Source: Stichopus chloronotus
Taxonomy: Eukaryota > Echinodermata > Holothuroidea > Aspidochirotida > Stichopodidae
Reading direction: 5' to 3'
DNA: 64,000 nucleotides
Assembly (NCBI GenBank): GCA_021234535.1
Contig: CM037840.1
Span: forward strand, 17,191,415-17,255,414
Shown here: one piece after another, positions 1 through 12,965 of the stretch
Layout: every line of letters starts with the position of its first letter
Numbering within the stretch: the stretch's first letter is position 1
Notes under the pieces: generated by a model
Told to the model about the DNA's origin: nothing
Seen by the model: only the letters and a program-made list of their open reading frames with translations
Database searches by the model: none
Made by a program: the position numbers and the translations under genes

Positions 1-512
1 TGCGTAGATTACAAGACTGAAGATTACATATGTTACCAGCTTCATGCAAAGTAAAAATTGCAGTCACAAATCTTGATTTAGCGGCCGAAAAGGTAAAAAA
101 CGAGCCTTTACTAACCTTCTACCATTTATTTTAATATTAAGCTGAATCTACAGTTCTGACTTTAACGCATTTTGGTAGAACGTGGAGCTACTTCAGAATA
201 CATTATAACTGGGATTCCTACCACCTTTCTACAATTGCAGTAACACTCCTGTTGCAACGCAATGCAACAGCTGCCCACCAATGTTATTTCTAAATGCAAC
301 TATTTCTGTCCGCATACAAAACCACGAAACAATCTATTTATTCATAATCACTCCTTTCCAACAAAACATATACAAATAAACCCCCAAAATTAAAATTAAA
401 CTTGTTATGTTCATAGTCGAAATTCAGAATACTTTCATTTGAAAATCCCCAGACCCATAGGCCCCGATAACTAATTTTTATGATGCACCTTGTCCAAAAA
501 TGTTCAATTTTC
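1..512 (-). repeat. Body of an LTR-like dispersed element (copy 1)
   Basis: Read on the minus strand, this segment matches 22417-22931 on the plus strand over about 500 bp with scattered differences, including the sequences around 60-100 and 340-500. The copy is cut by the window start. Both copies share a short open frame, but the match is at the DNA level and no protein family is recognised, so it is not called as a gene. On the minus strand it lies downstream of the 198-bp repeat at 554-751. Confidence 0.75.
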
Positions 513-553
513 TTTCGAAATTTCGCTCCAAAATTGCTCCCAAAAAACTCAGA

Positions 554-751
554 CAATCTTGGACAAAATACCTTGGGACACCCCGCGCCCCTGTTCAATG
601 TTGGCTATAGTATTGCTGTTCAAAGGGTACATTCACTTCTATAGCGCAACATTGGAAAGGGGCGCGGGGTTTCATGTTATCCTGTCACCTAAAATTCAGT
701 ATTATATTTGCAACATACGACAAAGTGTCCCAACAATTTTGTCCAAGATTG
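554..751 (-). repeat. 198-bp LTR-like/MITE-like repeat, copy A
   Basis: The repeat begins CAATCTTGGACAAAAT and ends with the inverted form ATTTTGTCCAAGATTG, a 16-bp terminal inverted repeat. Its reverse complement matches 23997-24192 almost throughout, and the same end is seen at 63930-64000. On the minus strand it precedes the shared body at 1-512. In copy B the repeat follows the body in the same orientation, so the pair could be LTR-like ends. A stand-alone MITE is the alternative. Confidence 0.75.
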
Positions 752-775
752 TAGCTCTAGTTTGACTGTTTGAAC

Positions 776-1091
776 AGGGCTGTGTGTGTGTTACGTTACA
801 TAGTCTAGGCCTAGGCTAAGCTCGTTAACATTATTAAGGTAACTAACACACTGCCCTGTTCAAGGGCTGGGCTGGTCTATTATAAGTGATATTTTTGTTT
901 AACTCAAGACTCATATGTTGCTAAAACGTGAAACCTTACTGCTGCATTTTAATTGAGCAAGCAATTTATGAAGTGCAAATTTGTCACCCTATGTGATTGT
1001 GATGGTTGTACTTGTTTGTTGGAATTCTAATTGAAAATTAAGTAGACCATAAGAGGTAGACCATAAGGTGAAATTGATAAACTAAATTTTT
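776..1091. other. Unassigned sequence
   Basis: I see no coding frame or repeat match here. A short TG run lies near 781-790. Confidence 0.4.
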
Positions 1092-2452
1092 GGTTCCTTG
1101 CTGAAGCCAGGCAAGGAATCTATGCGATGGTGATGTCATGTGTGTGTGCGTATGTGCGTGTGTATGTGACGCTTTGCTTGTAAATACGATATCTCAAGAA
1201 GGGTAACTGTGAGGGTTTTCATACTTCGCATGTGGATTGCCCATATGATGTAGATGGTCCCTATCGGTTTTGGGCGAGGTCAAAGGTCATTTGAGGTCAC
1301 CAGAGTTCAAACTGGAAAACCTTGTAAACACAATATCACCAGAAGGGTAACTGTGACTGATGTCATACTTGGTGTGTGGGTTGTTCATAATGAGCAGAAG
1401 ATCCCTATTGTTTTTGGTCTAGGTCAAAGGTCATTTGAGGTCACCAGAGGTCAAAATGTAAAAACCTTGTAAACGCAATATCTCCAGAAGGGTAATTGTG
1501 ACTGACGTCATACGTAGTGTGTAGATTAGTCATATTGAGTAGATGATCCCTATTGTTTTTGGTTGAGGTCAAATGTCATTTGAGGTCACCAGAGGTCAAA
1601 CTGTAAAAACATTTTAAACACAATATCTCCAGAAGGGTAACTGTGACTGATGTCATACGTGGTGTGTGGATTGTATATAGTCAGCAGAATACTCCTTTTG
1701 ATTTTGGTGGAAGTCAAAGGCCATGTGAGGTCACCAAAGGTCAAACTGTGAAATCCTTGTAAACACATTATCTCCAAAAGGGTAACTGTGACTGATGTCA
1801 TACTTAGTGTGTTGCGTGGTCATACTAATTAGATGATCCCTATTGCTTTGTGAGGGGCAAAGGTCATTTGAGGTCACCAGAGGTCAAACTGTAAAAACAT
1901 TTTAAACACAATATCTCCAGAAGGGTAACTGTGACTGATGTCATACGTGGTGTGTGGATTGTATATAGTCAGTAGAATACTCCTTTTGATTTTGGTGGAA
2001 GTCAAAGGCCATGTGAGGTCACCAAAGGTCAAACTGTGAAATCCTTGTAAACACATTATCTCCAAAAGGGTAACTGTGACTGATGTCATACTTAGTGTGT
2101 TGCTTGGTCATACTAATTAGATGATCCCTATTGCTTTGTGAGGGGCAAAGGTCATTTGAGGTCACCCGAGGTCAAACTTTGCTAACACATTAACTCCAGA
2201 AGGGTAATGTTGACTGATGTCATACTTGATGCATGGGTTGTCCATACTAGGTAGGTGATCCCTATTGCTTTTGGTAAATGTCAAATGTCACGGTCATTTC
2301 AGGTCACCAAAATAAAGGTCATTTTGGGTTAAAGGCTTGTGGTGTATCAAGAAAAATAACTGCAGTTGATCTTATACTTGTCATGTGGATAATTCATGTT
2401 TGTTATAATATAACCATGTAGCAAGGAATCACAAAGCCTTTTGGCTTTCTGG
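1092..2452 (+). mobile_element. Complete HINE/Helentron-like tandem-repeat element E1
   Basis: The left end GGTTCCTTGC (1092-1101) folds with the nearby GCAAGGAATC (1111-1120). It is also inverted with respect to GCAAGGAATC at 2421-2430. A TG-rich stretch at 1137-1170 follows, then about eight monomers of roughly 144 bp. Each monomer has a phrase close to 'atatctccagaagggtaact' and a cluster of AGGTCA half-sites. The right end is the hairpin AAAGCCTTTTGGCTTT (2433-2448) followed by CTGG. Subterminal inverted repeats, a tandem core and a 3' hairpin ending in CTRR are the layout described for non-autonomous Helentrons. That class name is inference. No protein is encoded. Confidence 0.7.
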
Positions 2453-2627
2453 TTATGAATCTATTACTATTTACTGAGCTGTTTTGATAGTTATAAATAC
2501 AAAATTCCCAGAAGACGAGCAATTGTTTTTATATTTTGCTTTAATAAGACAAAATTTCTTGCATATAGAGAGAATTTTGTTTATCTTGACAAGTGACCAT
2601 TGACCTGTGAGGTCACTGGTACAGGTA

Positions 2628-3190
2628 TCCATGACCTTGGATATCCAGTCCTTGTGCACCCAAAAAGAAAGGGTTGCCTAAGGAACATTGTCACCAATGT
2701 TCAACATTATACCAGGTGTTCAGTGGTAGAGGATACATTTTGAATGTTTTCACATATTTGGCTTATGATGACTCCAGAATGACCTTTGATCTTGATTTCT
2801 GACATTTGTCAAAACTTTGTCTTATGTCTAAAGATCATTGTGTCCAAGTTTCAGCCAAATTTGACAAAGAATGAGCATTTGAGAGCATTGAAACCAGTTT
2901 TTGTGTTATTTGTCCTTTTGGCCTCTAAAGACCATACATGACCTTGGATCCGTAATTCTTGTATTCCTTGAAAGGAAGCTTACCTAAGGAGCATTGTCAG
3001 TAGCTTTCAGCGTCATAAGGGTTGTTCATAGGAGGAGGTAAATTTTGAAGTTTTTTGTATATTGGCCTATAATGACGTGTAAATGACCTGTTAGTTTGAC
3101 TTTGTGGTGCCAAATTTCTGTCTCCTATACAAGGATTGTTTTGTCTAAGTTTCTGCAATTCTTTTTTGAAAAGTGAGCACTGAAGATCTC
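2628..3190 (+). repeat. Two-unit tandem repeat, about 310 bp per unit
   Basis: 'catgaccttggat' opens both units (about 2630 and 2937). The later phrases 'cctaaggaacattgtca' and 'cctaaggagcattgtca' and the stretch 'ttttgaa..tttt' followed by a 'ggc.tat.atga' run recur in the same order. The units are well diverged. No coding potential is recognised. Confidence 0.6.
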
Positions 3191-3199
3191 CTTTAACAA

Positions 3200-6100
3200 T
3201 TGTGGTCAGACATGATATGTAGTGGATGGATGGTTGAATTTCAGGTAAGGTTAATGGGATGAGTTTGAATATGTCAAAAGAACTTGCAGCCATGCATATG
3301 AAGAAGCGCTCATGTCACAAAATACTGTAGAGTGTTTTAGAACTTGTGTATTACATGTATTTTATTGATTGATGCTTATTTTGGGGGTTTTACGATTTCT
3401 TTCTCTCATTAGTTGCTTGTTTATCCCTTCATTAATTCTAAGTGATGACCTCAATGGACTGTGGTACAACAGACACAAGATTAAGAGAAGTACTGTCGAT
3501 GCTCAGTATGAAGTGCACAGTGTAAACATTGTTACATTAGTATGAAGAATTTTTTATTGCTTGATCCACAGCAATAAAAGAATGAGTCTTACTACCCAGG
3601 AAATCCTAAGAGTCAGCAAGTCTAGTGGAGAACACCATGATATGTTGACTGAACTTTGATGAATGAACAATAGGAGAAAGTCATCATTGCAAAGCTAGAT
3701 GAATGCCATAAAGCAATGACACTGTTGTAGTATAGCAGGAACTTACAGCAGCAGCAGGTGAGATTAAGAGTTATAGAGGTTATATATGTGGTGACTTGCC
3801 AGCTGTGTAACTCATAGTGGTAGCTATGATACTACTGAAGATGCTGCATTCAACTGTCTCAGTGGGTAGCTATAATACTTAGTATATATGCAACTTTCAA
3901 AATCTCAAATCTGTGAATGAAGATGGAAGGAAATATTTCTACGGAGCAGCAAAGTGAACAATAGGCATTCCAGAGAGATTTCTGCGGTGCAAATTTTGCA
4001 GGTTCTACAGTCAACCTTAGTAACATGAGTAGTCAAGAACATTCTAAGTTTTGTAATGGTTTCTAAAACCAATGTTGTCTATATGACTTCAGATTTTAAC
4101 AGCTGTTAATATAAATTAGGGTATCAAAGTAGAGGAATGATGTCATTAGCTGTGGTTACATGTAGATGTCATGAAAGATATCCTTACGTTTGTTATTGTT
4201 CGTAACAATGAAAATTTATTAAAGTAGTGTACGGATGCCAAGTGATGCATATAGTATATAACTTAGCACATAAACTCTTCTACAATGTATTTATGAAGTC
4301 TTTAACTGAACATGTATTCAGTGATTCTAGTGTAAATGATAGATTTTATATCTGTGATGCAAACAACTTGTTCAACATGCATGGTCAGAAAATCAGCACA
4401 GTATGTCTTTACTCATCGGTAAATTGTAGTAAACTCAAGTGAGTTGATTGCAGGAGAATGAAACTCTGAAAATATCTTCATCAAACATGAAAAATTAAAT
4501 GTTTGACAATATCTTTGCACATTTTGTTTCAAAAATTTTGTTTTTCCAAGTTATTCACTTTTGAAATTAAGGTTTATGCCATTTTATTGCCTCAGTTGAA
4601 TGAAAACAGACTTATCCAATTTTGATGTCACGTAGTCCCAGCAGGGATTTTAATGTGTTCACTTTTTCTTTATCTATAATTTACATAACTGACCTTAAAC
4701 TTGTACACACTTTGTGTGTTAAATTATGGGATTGTATCATGCAATGATCAATTATTAATAATTTGATTGAAATCTGTGCATAGCTGTTAAAGGAGGCTAC
4801 TATGGTTGAGAGGCACCTATCCTCATTTTACAGACAAATTATGAAGAAAAAACAAAAGCTTTTCAGCTGCAAGTGGTCAGGTTATGTCATCACAGTCTCA
4901 GAATTTCAGCTCCTAATTGATTTCCGGTGAACTTTCGAATTTGAGTATCTTGGAAAGTAAACAACATATATGTCTATCAAATTTGTGATGGTGATAATTA
5001 CATGTTAGTCTCTTACTTAACAGTAATATTTTATTGGCAAATGTTTTGACTTTCATTGTGCTTGAAGGATTACTAGCATTTACAAACAATCAATAATTTA
5101 ATATGTAAGAATTTAAATGGATGTCTGGGTAATGACATTGACATCTGATTAGTGCTTATTTTTACCTGTCTTTCAGTTATTCCAGGTTAGTGCTGATTGT
5201 AGATCATATTGAGTTTATGCTCTACAATATAGTACCAAGTGTCTTTCTTTATGCAGAAATATAACACCAAACAAATGCACAGAGTTTACGTGGCTGCATT
5301 TTGGTTCATAGTTTTACATCATCGAGCAATGTTTATAATTGTCCTTAGTGGTAGTTGAGTCTAAGAGGAATCAAGTTTATAATTATTTTGTGAACTAGTA
5401 CACAATCAGGGTAACAGTAATACTATAATAGGTTGCAGTTCTACATGGCTCAGCATAGCCAACTTTTTGTTGATCACATATTAGTGAGATTTCTGGTATG
5501 ATAGAATGAATGATATTATACATAATGCTGCATTTCCTTCAGTGACAACTGTAACTAGTCATACCATCAGTGAGTGTCATGTCTTTCTTAGCACAAATTA
5601 TATCATGTTGGTTCACCTTGCAAGGACCAGTCTGGTCAAATGGTCAACGTTTTCAGTGGTTATACTTCTGCAATTTATCGAACAAAAGTGATTTTCTTTA
5701 AATTCTTCTCAAACGAATTCTTCAGTTGAAATTGCATTGAGAACTGATCATTGCGTATGTCACAAATTAACAGTTCAGTTGAAGAATAACAATGAAAAAC
5801 ATATGTGACAATAGAAGGGTTTGCGCAGGGCCTTGACAACTTGAGAGTACTTGAATTCAAATCCATCATTTTCAAGCCCTTGAAAGTGCTCAGATTTTGT
5901 TCTTTAGCTTCAAAGTCCTTGGAAAGTGCTTGAACTTTAGTGGTAGGAAATATTACTATGTATTTTTACTTAGTTATTATCAGCAACAAATGTTTGGACC
6001 AGATCATGTTGTGAAATTTGATGGAAATGACTACTTGATGTCCTTTAAAAACAAAAATGACCTTGATTTTTATCCTCAGATACATTATTTCTGGGAAAGT

Positions 6101-7185
6101 TCCCTTAATATCAGATACCTGTCTATGTATTTATCTAATTTAGTTTAAAGTAATTTGAATTTTGTTTCGAGCCAATGTAACATTACGGAAGAATAAGTCT
6201 GCATAGCTTATGCTTGACGCAGTTCTACATACATTGACATTTTGTTATAGCATTCAAAGTACTGTATATAAAAATAGAACATTAAATTTTACATTTGGCA
6301 TTTTGTTTGGCTGCTTTTAGGCAATGTGGTTTGCCTGAAGAAATGTCACTAACACTATATTTTATCTTATTGCATCTCTTAGTTAAGGTCACTTTATATT
6401 TTTGAGCTGTATTGGTTTGTTTCTCTAATGTCTTAGCAGATCGATATATGACAAATGGATTTTGATTGAGTGTTAATTCAGTTAGTATTGAGTAAACTGC
6501 AACAGTTGGTGGAACATCATAATAATATTTATAGTCATGTAATGTTAACAAAAAGTTACTGAGTAATAGTTAAGGGTCAATACTGAATTATCTCCCTTTT
6601 ACCCTATTCATGCAGATATTGCATATAACCTTGTCCTAAATGTATGCACTTTTTGATTGATGTAATGAAATGTTGACTATATTTTTGTGATAGATTTTTG
6701 TTGGCTGTTTTATATGTCATGTGTTTGTCCTCGCCGAAAGCAAAAATTGAATGCAGTGTTTGTGGGGGTTTGTATGAAATTAGACAAGCCTTGTAATTAC
6801 AAAGTACCAAGAAAGGAAACTAAGAGAAATTTTGCATTTGTAAATGGTACCAATGGATGATATAACTATCAAACATGAGTTTCAGTGTGTGTACTGTAAG
6901 TCACCTGTAATGGTAGTCACATTTAATTGCAAACAATTTAGGGCTTGTACCGATGAAATACACTGGTGGGTGGGAGATAACTTGCTGTCGGTGAATTAAC
7001 CATAAGTTCTCTTCTAAGTTTTTTGTCAGTGAACATCCCAGTCAAAGATTGCGGTCTGAGTATAGCCACCCTCGAAGTTTGCTTCGTGTTTGTGACATTT
7101 GTGTAATTATAGATTCATCTGGACCATGTCTGCTCATGTATCAAACTTATCTACTGCCGCATTCTTTTCTTACTCTTAAAAATGA
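3200..7185. other. Long unassigned stretch
   Basis: Only short open frames (under 100 codons) occur here, with no recognisable domain. No flanking splice-site pairs or repeat matches convinced me. 5820-5945 carries several 'cttgaaagtgctt'-like phrases typical of old dispersed repeats. The stretch could be intergenic or intronic. Confidence 0.4.
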
Positions 7186-7189
7186 GCAT

Positions 7190-8235
7190 GAGGTTGCTAT
7201 TGTTTTTGGTGGAGGTCAAAGGTCATTTGAGGTCACCAGAGTCAGACTGTGAAAACCTTGTAAATTCAATGTCTCAAAAAAGGTAAACTCCAATAATCTC
7301 ATATTTGCTGTGATGGTTGGCCCTGGAGATCAAACTGAAAACCTTGAAAACACTTTATCTGAAGAAGGGGTTACTGTGCAGAGGCTCATATGGAGTACTG
7401 TACGTGGATTCTCCGTATTGGATAGATGATCCCTGTTGTTTTGGAGAGGTCAGAGGACATGAAGGGTCACAATTCCTATATAAACTCCTAAACTCAAGAA
7501 GGACAACTGTTGGGAATCTCACACCTTGTGTTAACATTGCTCACAGTAAGTAGATGGTCTCTTTTTGTTTTTAGCAGAGATCAAAGGTCATCTGAGGTCA
7601 CCAGAGGTCAAATGTGAAAACCTTGTCAGTGCATTTTTTCAAAATGGGTAACCCTTTGATAATCTCATACACGGTTAGTGAGTTGGCCATATTAAAAGTT
7701 ATGTCATGCTTTTGGTGGAGGTCAAAGGTTATTTGAGGTCAATAGAGGCAATAGTGTGAAAACATTGTAAACAAGATATCTAAAGAACAGTAAATATGAG
7801 GGATGTCATACCTAGCTTGTGGATTGTTCATATTATTTTTGGTTGATGACAAAGATCATTTGGAGTGACAGAGGTCAAAACTATGCAAACTTCCATATCT
7901 CTTGAGGAAAAGCCGTGACTTATGTGTCTTTTGGTCATATTTAGTATCTGTTGTTTTTTTGTGAAGGTTGAAGCTCATTTGGGGCGCTAGAAGTCAAATT
8001 TCTGGAAACAGCTTATCTCAAGAATGGTAACTGTTTGGGATCTCGATCCTTCTTAATGTGTTTATTGCACACATTGTTTCATGAGTAGATATGTCTTTTT
8101 CAGTCAAAAACTTACAAACATGATGTTTCAAGTAGAATAAGTGAATTTGATCTCATACTGGCTTGTCAGATGGGTGATTCATGGTTTTTACAATACATAC
8201 ATCTCAAGGGATCGCAAAGCTGCTTGGATTTCTAG
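7190..8235 (+). mobile_element. Diverged HINE-like element E2
   Basis: It holds about seven degenerate monomers of the same family as E1, with a perfect DR1-type AGGTCA pair at 7213-7225. The left terminus is missing. The right end is decayed ('ggatcgcaaagctgcttgg') but still closes with CTAG at 8232-8235. It is older than E1 judging by divergence. Confidence 0.65.
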
Positions 8236-8239
8236 TATT

Positions 8240-9255
8240 TGATGTTTTAATGTCATTAATATTTTTGCAGGTGTAGAAAAAATTCCTTGGCTTTTATATC
8301 TGCATCACAAATTTAGCACTCCTTAGTCATAGACAACAAATAATTAAGTACCCTATGAATTTCTCATTGTCCTTTCTCAACATTCGTAGTGGAACTGCAT
8401 TGATTTACAGACTACACTGGCCCATCATATAATTAATTATGCCATACCACAGCTTGGATTCAAGTTAGAAGAGGCTGCTGGTAGCTTAGAGAACAGATCT
8501 TACCACTGGCTCTCAGTGTTGAAAGTGACTGTTCCACTTTTCATTTTCTGAAAAGTTCTTAATTTCCTCCAATCATCCTGCATTTGACACCATCTTACAA
8601 CATTAATTTGTATCCTTTCACACTAAACTGAAACAAAGATTACAACAGACAGCAATCGCTGTGACTATTTTGGGCAGGATCCTTGCAGATATTCATGAAC
8701 CAGAAATATAGTCTGATCTCAAATTATCCAACTGCCTAGCAAATTAGACTTAATACTTGGTAGTGAGTGACGTTAACTGTTACCATTGAGCAGCTGGTAA
8801 TTAAGTCTGGAAACAGTGTTACATCAGTATGACCCATTAGTGAACAATGTACCTCCAACAAATATGTCACTTCTATAGTGTCCTGAAAACAGCCTGAATT
8901 ACACAAGGTAAGTTGTATTGCATCCTGTAGATCATAGTTAATCTCGGAAGCATATAGAATTAATAAGTTCAGAATGAATAAGTTCCGATTTCAGTTCAAC
9001 ATGTATTACCAAACTCATTGTAAAACAATGTCACAAAATTATAAAAGAATAACAATAGATCCAATAACAGGCACTTTAAGTTGCAATGAAAACCAAAAGA
9101 CAAGTGACTTTCAGTGATGCTCCATCTGTTGCCTTCCAGGGCCAGAATATACAAATGCATTGTGGTTTTGATGATTTCATCATGAGAATTTTTATGAATG
9201 TAATATAATGACTGATATGTATCATGTCTCAACATGTACAACTGCATATTACAGT
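8240..9255. other. Unassigned stretch
   Basis: No coding frame with a recognisable domain and no repeat match is seen. Confidence 0.4.
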
Positions 9256-9259
9256 TACA

Positions 9260-10650
9260 GTGATGCAATACATACACATAACATATGAGATCATAGCTTC
9301 AAGCTTCCCTCCTTGAGATGTAATGTTTACTGGGTTGTAACAATTTTAACCCATTTTGTACACATACATACAAAATGTGAGAACGATGCAAGCTTCCCTT
9401 CTTGAGATACCCGTGTTCACAAGGTTTTCACAACTTGACCCCTGTTGACCCCAAAAAGGCCTGTGACCTCCACCAAAAACAATAGGGTTCTTCAACTCAA
9501 TGCGATACACACACATACTTAATATGAGAACTGTCGAAGCTTCCCGTCTCGAGATATCGTGTTTAAAAAGTTTACAATTTGACCCCTGTTGACCTTTAAC
9601 CTCCACCAAAAACAAAGGGTTCTTCTACTGAATGTGGTTCACCTACATACTAAATATGAGATCTGTCCAAGCTCTCTTTCTTGAGATATCATGTTTGCAA
9701 GGTTTTCACAATTTGACCCCTGTTGACCCCATATGACCTCTGACCTCCACCAAAACCACAAGCACTCTTCTTCTTAATGTGATGCACTTACACATTACTA
9801 TGAGATCTGTCAAAGCTTCCCTCATTGACATATCCTGTTCACAAGGTTTCATTTTGACCCCTGTTGACCTCAAATGACCTTTGACCTCCACCAAAACTAA
9901 AAGGACTTTTCTACTCAATGTGATGCACCTACACATTACTATGAGATCTGTCAAAGCTTCCCTCATTGACATGTCCTGTTCACAAGGTTTCCATAGTTTG
10001 ATGCCTGTTGATGCCAAATGACCTTTGACCTGCACCAAAATCTATAGGGTTCTTCTACTCTCTGTGGTACACACACCTACTGAATGTGAGAACTGTCTAA
10101 GATTCCCTTCTTCACCAAAACTAAAAGGACTTTTCTACTCAATGTGATGCACCTACACATTACTATGAGATCTGTCAAAGCTTCCCTCATTGACATGTCC
10201 TGTTCACAAGGTTTCCATAGTTTGATGCCTGTTGATGCCAAAATGACCTTTGACCTCCACCAAAATCAAATAAGGTTCTTCTACCCAATGTGTGCACCTT
10301 CATACGAAATAGGAGAACTGTCCAAGCTTCCCATCTCGAGATATCGTGTTTACAAAGTCTACAATTTGACCCCTATTGACCCCAAATGACCTTGACCTCC
10401 ACCAAAAATAAAGGTTCTACTGAATGTGGTTCACCTACACACAAAATATGAGATCTGTCCAAGCTTTCTTTCTTGAGATAACGTGTTTGCAAGGTTTTCA
10501 CAATCTGACCCCTGTTGACTCCAAATGACCTTTTACCTTCACCAAAAACAATAGGTTTCTTCTACCAATGTGGTACCACCTACATACTAAATAAGAGATT
10601 TGTCGAAACTTCCCTCCTTGAGATATCTTGTTTACAAGGTAGTGCATTAC
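9260..10650 (-). mobile_element. HINE-like element E3, monomer subfamily B
   Basis: About nine monomers lie in inverse orientation to E1. They carry 'gaccccaaatgacctttgacctccacc', 'tctactcaatgtg' and 'tcttgagatatcgtgtttac' phrases. The pattern 'ggggtcaacaggggtcaaatt' (minus strand) replaces the 'gaggtcaccagaggtcaaact' of E1, marking a second monomer subfamily. Exact DR1-type pairs lie at 9875-9887 and 10019-10031. Neither hairpin terminus is present, so the copy is truncated at both ends. Confidence 0.65.
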
Positions 10651-10654
10651 AAAC

Positions 10655-12730
10655 ATACATATAAAGACACACATAGGCATGATTACAAAGGTTCCAATCA
10701 TCATGGAAACCAAAAATGGAAGACAAGTTTGCATGATGAGCACATACTTATTCCATCCACTTCATGATTACACATCATGACTTCACATACTAGATTTAAA
10801 GGGCAGTTTCAGCATCTGCAAAATTGAAAGTCTTCACTGTGAATAGTTTGGTTTCTATGGCATGTAGCAAACAAGAGAAACTGTGATAGCAGAGATCCAC
10901 ATTTTGGTCTTATTGCACCAAACTTCAATATAGCTGTGAAGGGATAAGTTTACACCTGTAATGTTGTTAAGCTAACAAACAGTAAAGTTCAAACAAAAAA
11001 AAATCACATATCACACTCTTTCACACATCGATTCCCATCTATTCACAGATTTATATTCCCCCCCCCAACAATGGTGCTATTTTAGAACAGTGTGCTTAAA
11101 GTTTGGACAAAGAGATCTGATCTCAACTCAGCATACCTTTGATTGCATAGTCTATGTTGGGCCTATATTTAGGGGTATTCAGATGCACCCCATAAGATCT
11201 GCAGTTGCACTCAGACTATGATAGTAAACCTACGTTAGCAACATTTATAATGAGTTTTAATTTGTCCGTCATAATTGTCGGGTAAAATGTTCCACTTGTG
11301 GGAAAATCGAACCCCCAACTCAAGAAGCTGCATGTGGACGTGTATGTACCATTGATCAATCTACAATATACAATGGAAAATAATGGTTTCTCCCCAAGGG
11401 TATACACAGCTATAGATGCTCTAATAAATGGAATTCCTGAGGAAAGCTGCTGTTCAAAACCAAATGTAAAAGTACTTTCTGGGGAACTGGTTTATTTTAA
11501 CACCTCCATTCCAGACCAACGAATGCCCATTTGAATGAATGAGAGCATTTAGATTTGAAGGTCTGTCAAATATTGATAATCTGTGGTACAAAGATAAATA
11601 GGTGACATCAAATGCAGATCATTTCAATTGCAATAAAGCACATTTCAGTTCTGCAAATTTGACATGCACAAAATGCTATGACTATAGTTCTCATCCATGG
11701 TATACCAATTGTGGTCTTTTCAACTCTTTTGATCAGATTAAAACATGGTTGGAGCATCAACTATGTATGGGTTATTGATCAACAAGTTCCGATACTGTAG
11801 CCATGGGTTTGGGATATGTAATCACTAGATTTTGATTTTTATTGACCTCAAGACACCTTTGATCTTCAGGTAAACTAAATGGGACAATCTGTTGACCATG
11901 GCCTACCAAGTCTGGATCTTCAAGCATTTAGATATCATGTTTGTGCTATTGACCAACCGAAGTTACATCCTCCACATTTGAAATTCACATATTTTCAAGG
12001 CATGGCATTAGAAGCAGACTTGCTTTAAAAACTGTAAAAATTTAAAAACAGATACTATTGATGATCAGAATAATATCATGGTCACCTAACTTACCATGCA
12101 CACGTGTGTCACCATGACTGGACAAAATTGTAACAAAGATCTGTTTAAAATACACTGAGAGCAAGGGAAGTATAACCTTGATGACATTTCTTTAGTATCT
12201 TTCAAATCCATCCTATTGGCTTGTCATGTTTTGGTCTTGCTGATTAATGCCTGATAGTAGAATCAACTCCATTAACTTGCAGGAAAACAAGCTTCTTACT
12301 ATTGCTGTGTATTGCAGTACCACATCACTGTACAGGATGTCTCTACGTGTTTATATACAACAGTAATTCATAATCTTTGTTGCCATACAGTTTAGTAATT
12401 AAGTATTGGAATCCCATTCACAAGTACCATCGGTGGTCTAATGCACATTATCCAAATATTGAATGTTATATCCAATACAGTATGATGTAACAACATTGCT
12501 ATTTAACTAACAGACCAGAAATGAGAGATGTGTGTTTAGACCAGTGCATAGTATCTGAACAAGATTGACTTCTTTAGGCATCAACTGATGTAGACTGTTA
12601 CCTATGCTGACTTCCAGGTAAAGTTTGAGCTTCATGAGAATCACCAGAGGATTATCTATTCACCAATCATTATTTAGTTATAAAGTTTCTCATTTGGCTA
12701 ATAATTTTCTTCAGTTTATGTTATGACCAT
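10655..12730. other. Unassigned stretch
   Basis: No gene is recognised. A 78-codon frame at 11298-11534 has no identifiable domain. A TTAAAGGG sequence at 10796 resembles the TTAA-MITE ends seen elsewhere, but I could not find a partner end. Confidence 0.4.
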
Positions 12731-12734
12731 ACCT

Positions 12735-12965
12735 TCAAATGACCCCTTTGACCAAATCAAGAACAGCAACATCAGGTGACCTTTGAACTCTGCCAAAAGC
12801 AACAGGCTTCTTTTTACTCAATGTGTTTCACCCACATATGAAATATGAGTTCAGGCCAAATTTCCCATCCTAAGATCACATTTTCCAGCTGGTGTCACAA
12901 ATACACATGTCTGAAACAACATGCATACAGACATACATCGCCAACAGGACTGCAAAACGTATAAT
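12735..12965 (-). repeat. Short HINE-family fragment
   Basis: A single degenerate monomer with 'gtgacctttgaactctgcc', 'ttactcaatgtg' and 'tgagttcaggccaaatttccc' phrases matches E3 in the same orientation. More degenerate traces continue to about 13110. Confidence 0.5.

Noticed and set aside
338..598. Open frame shared between 338-598 (minus) and 22393-22638 (plus)
   Set aside because: The match is at DNA level across a longer repeat that includes stops. No family is recognised, so I treat it as repeat body, not a gene.
1586..2089. Two identical 71-codon minus-strand frames, and similar frames at 40.6 and 9.7 kb
   Set aside because: They are translations of the HINE monomer. The identity reflects repeat duplication, and the same peptide-like text appears from both strands of non-coding arrays.
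10796..10820. TTAAAGGGCAGTTTCAGC as a fifth TTAA-MITE end
   Set aside because: No inverted partner end was found within the following few kilobases.
11298..11534. Possible small gene with 78 codons
   Set aside because: No domain, no splice context and no repeat match; the nearby reversed B-box-like word is not enough to call a SINE.
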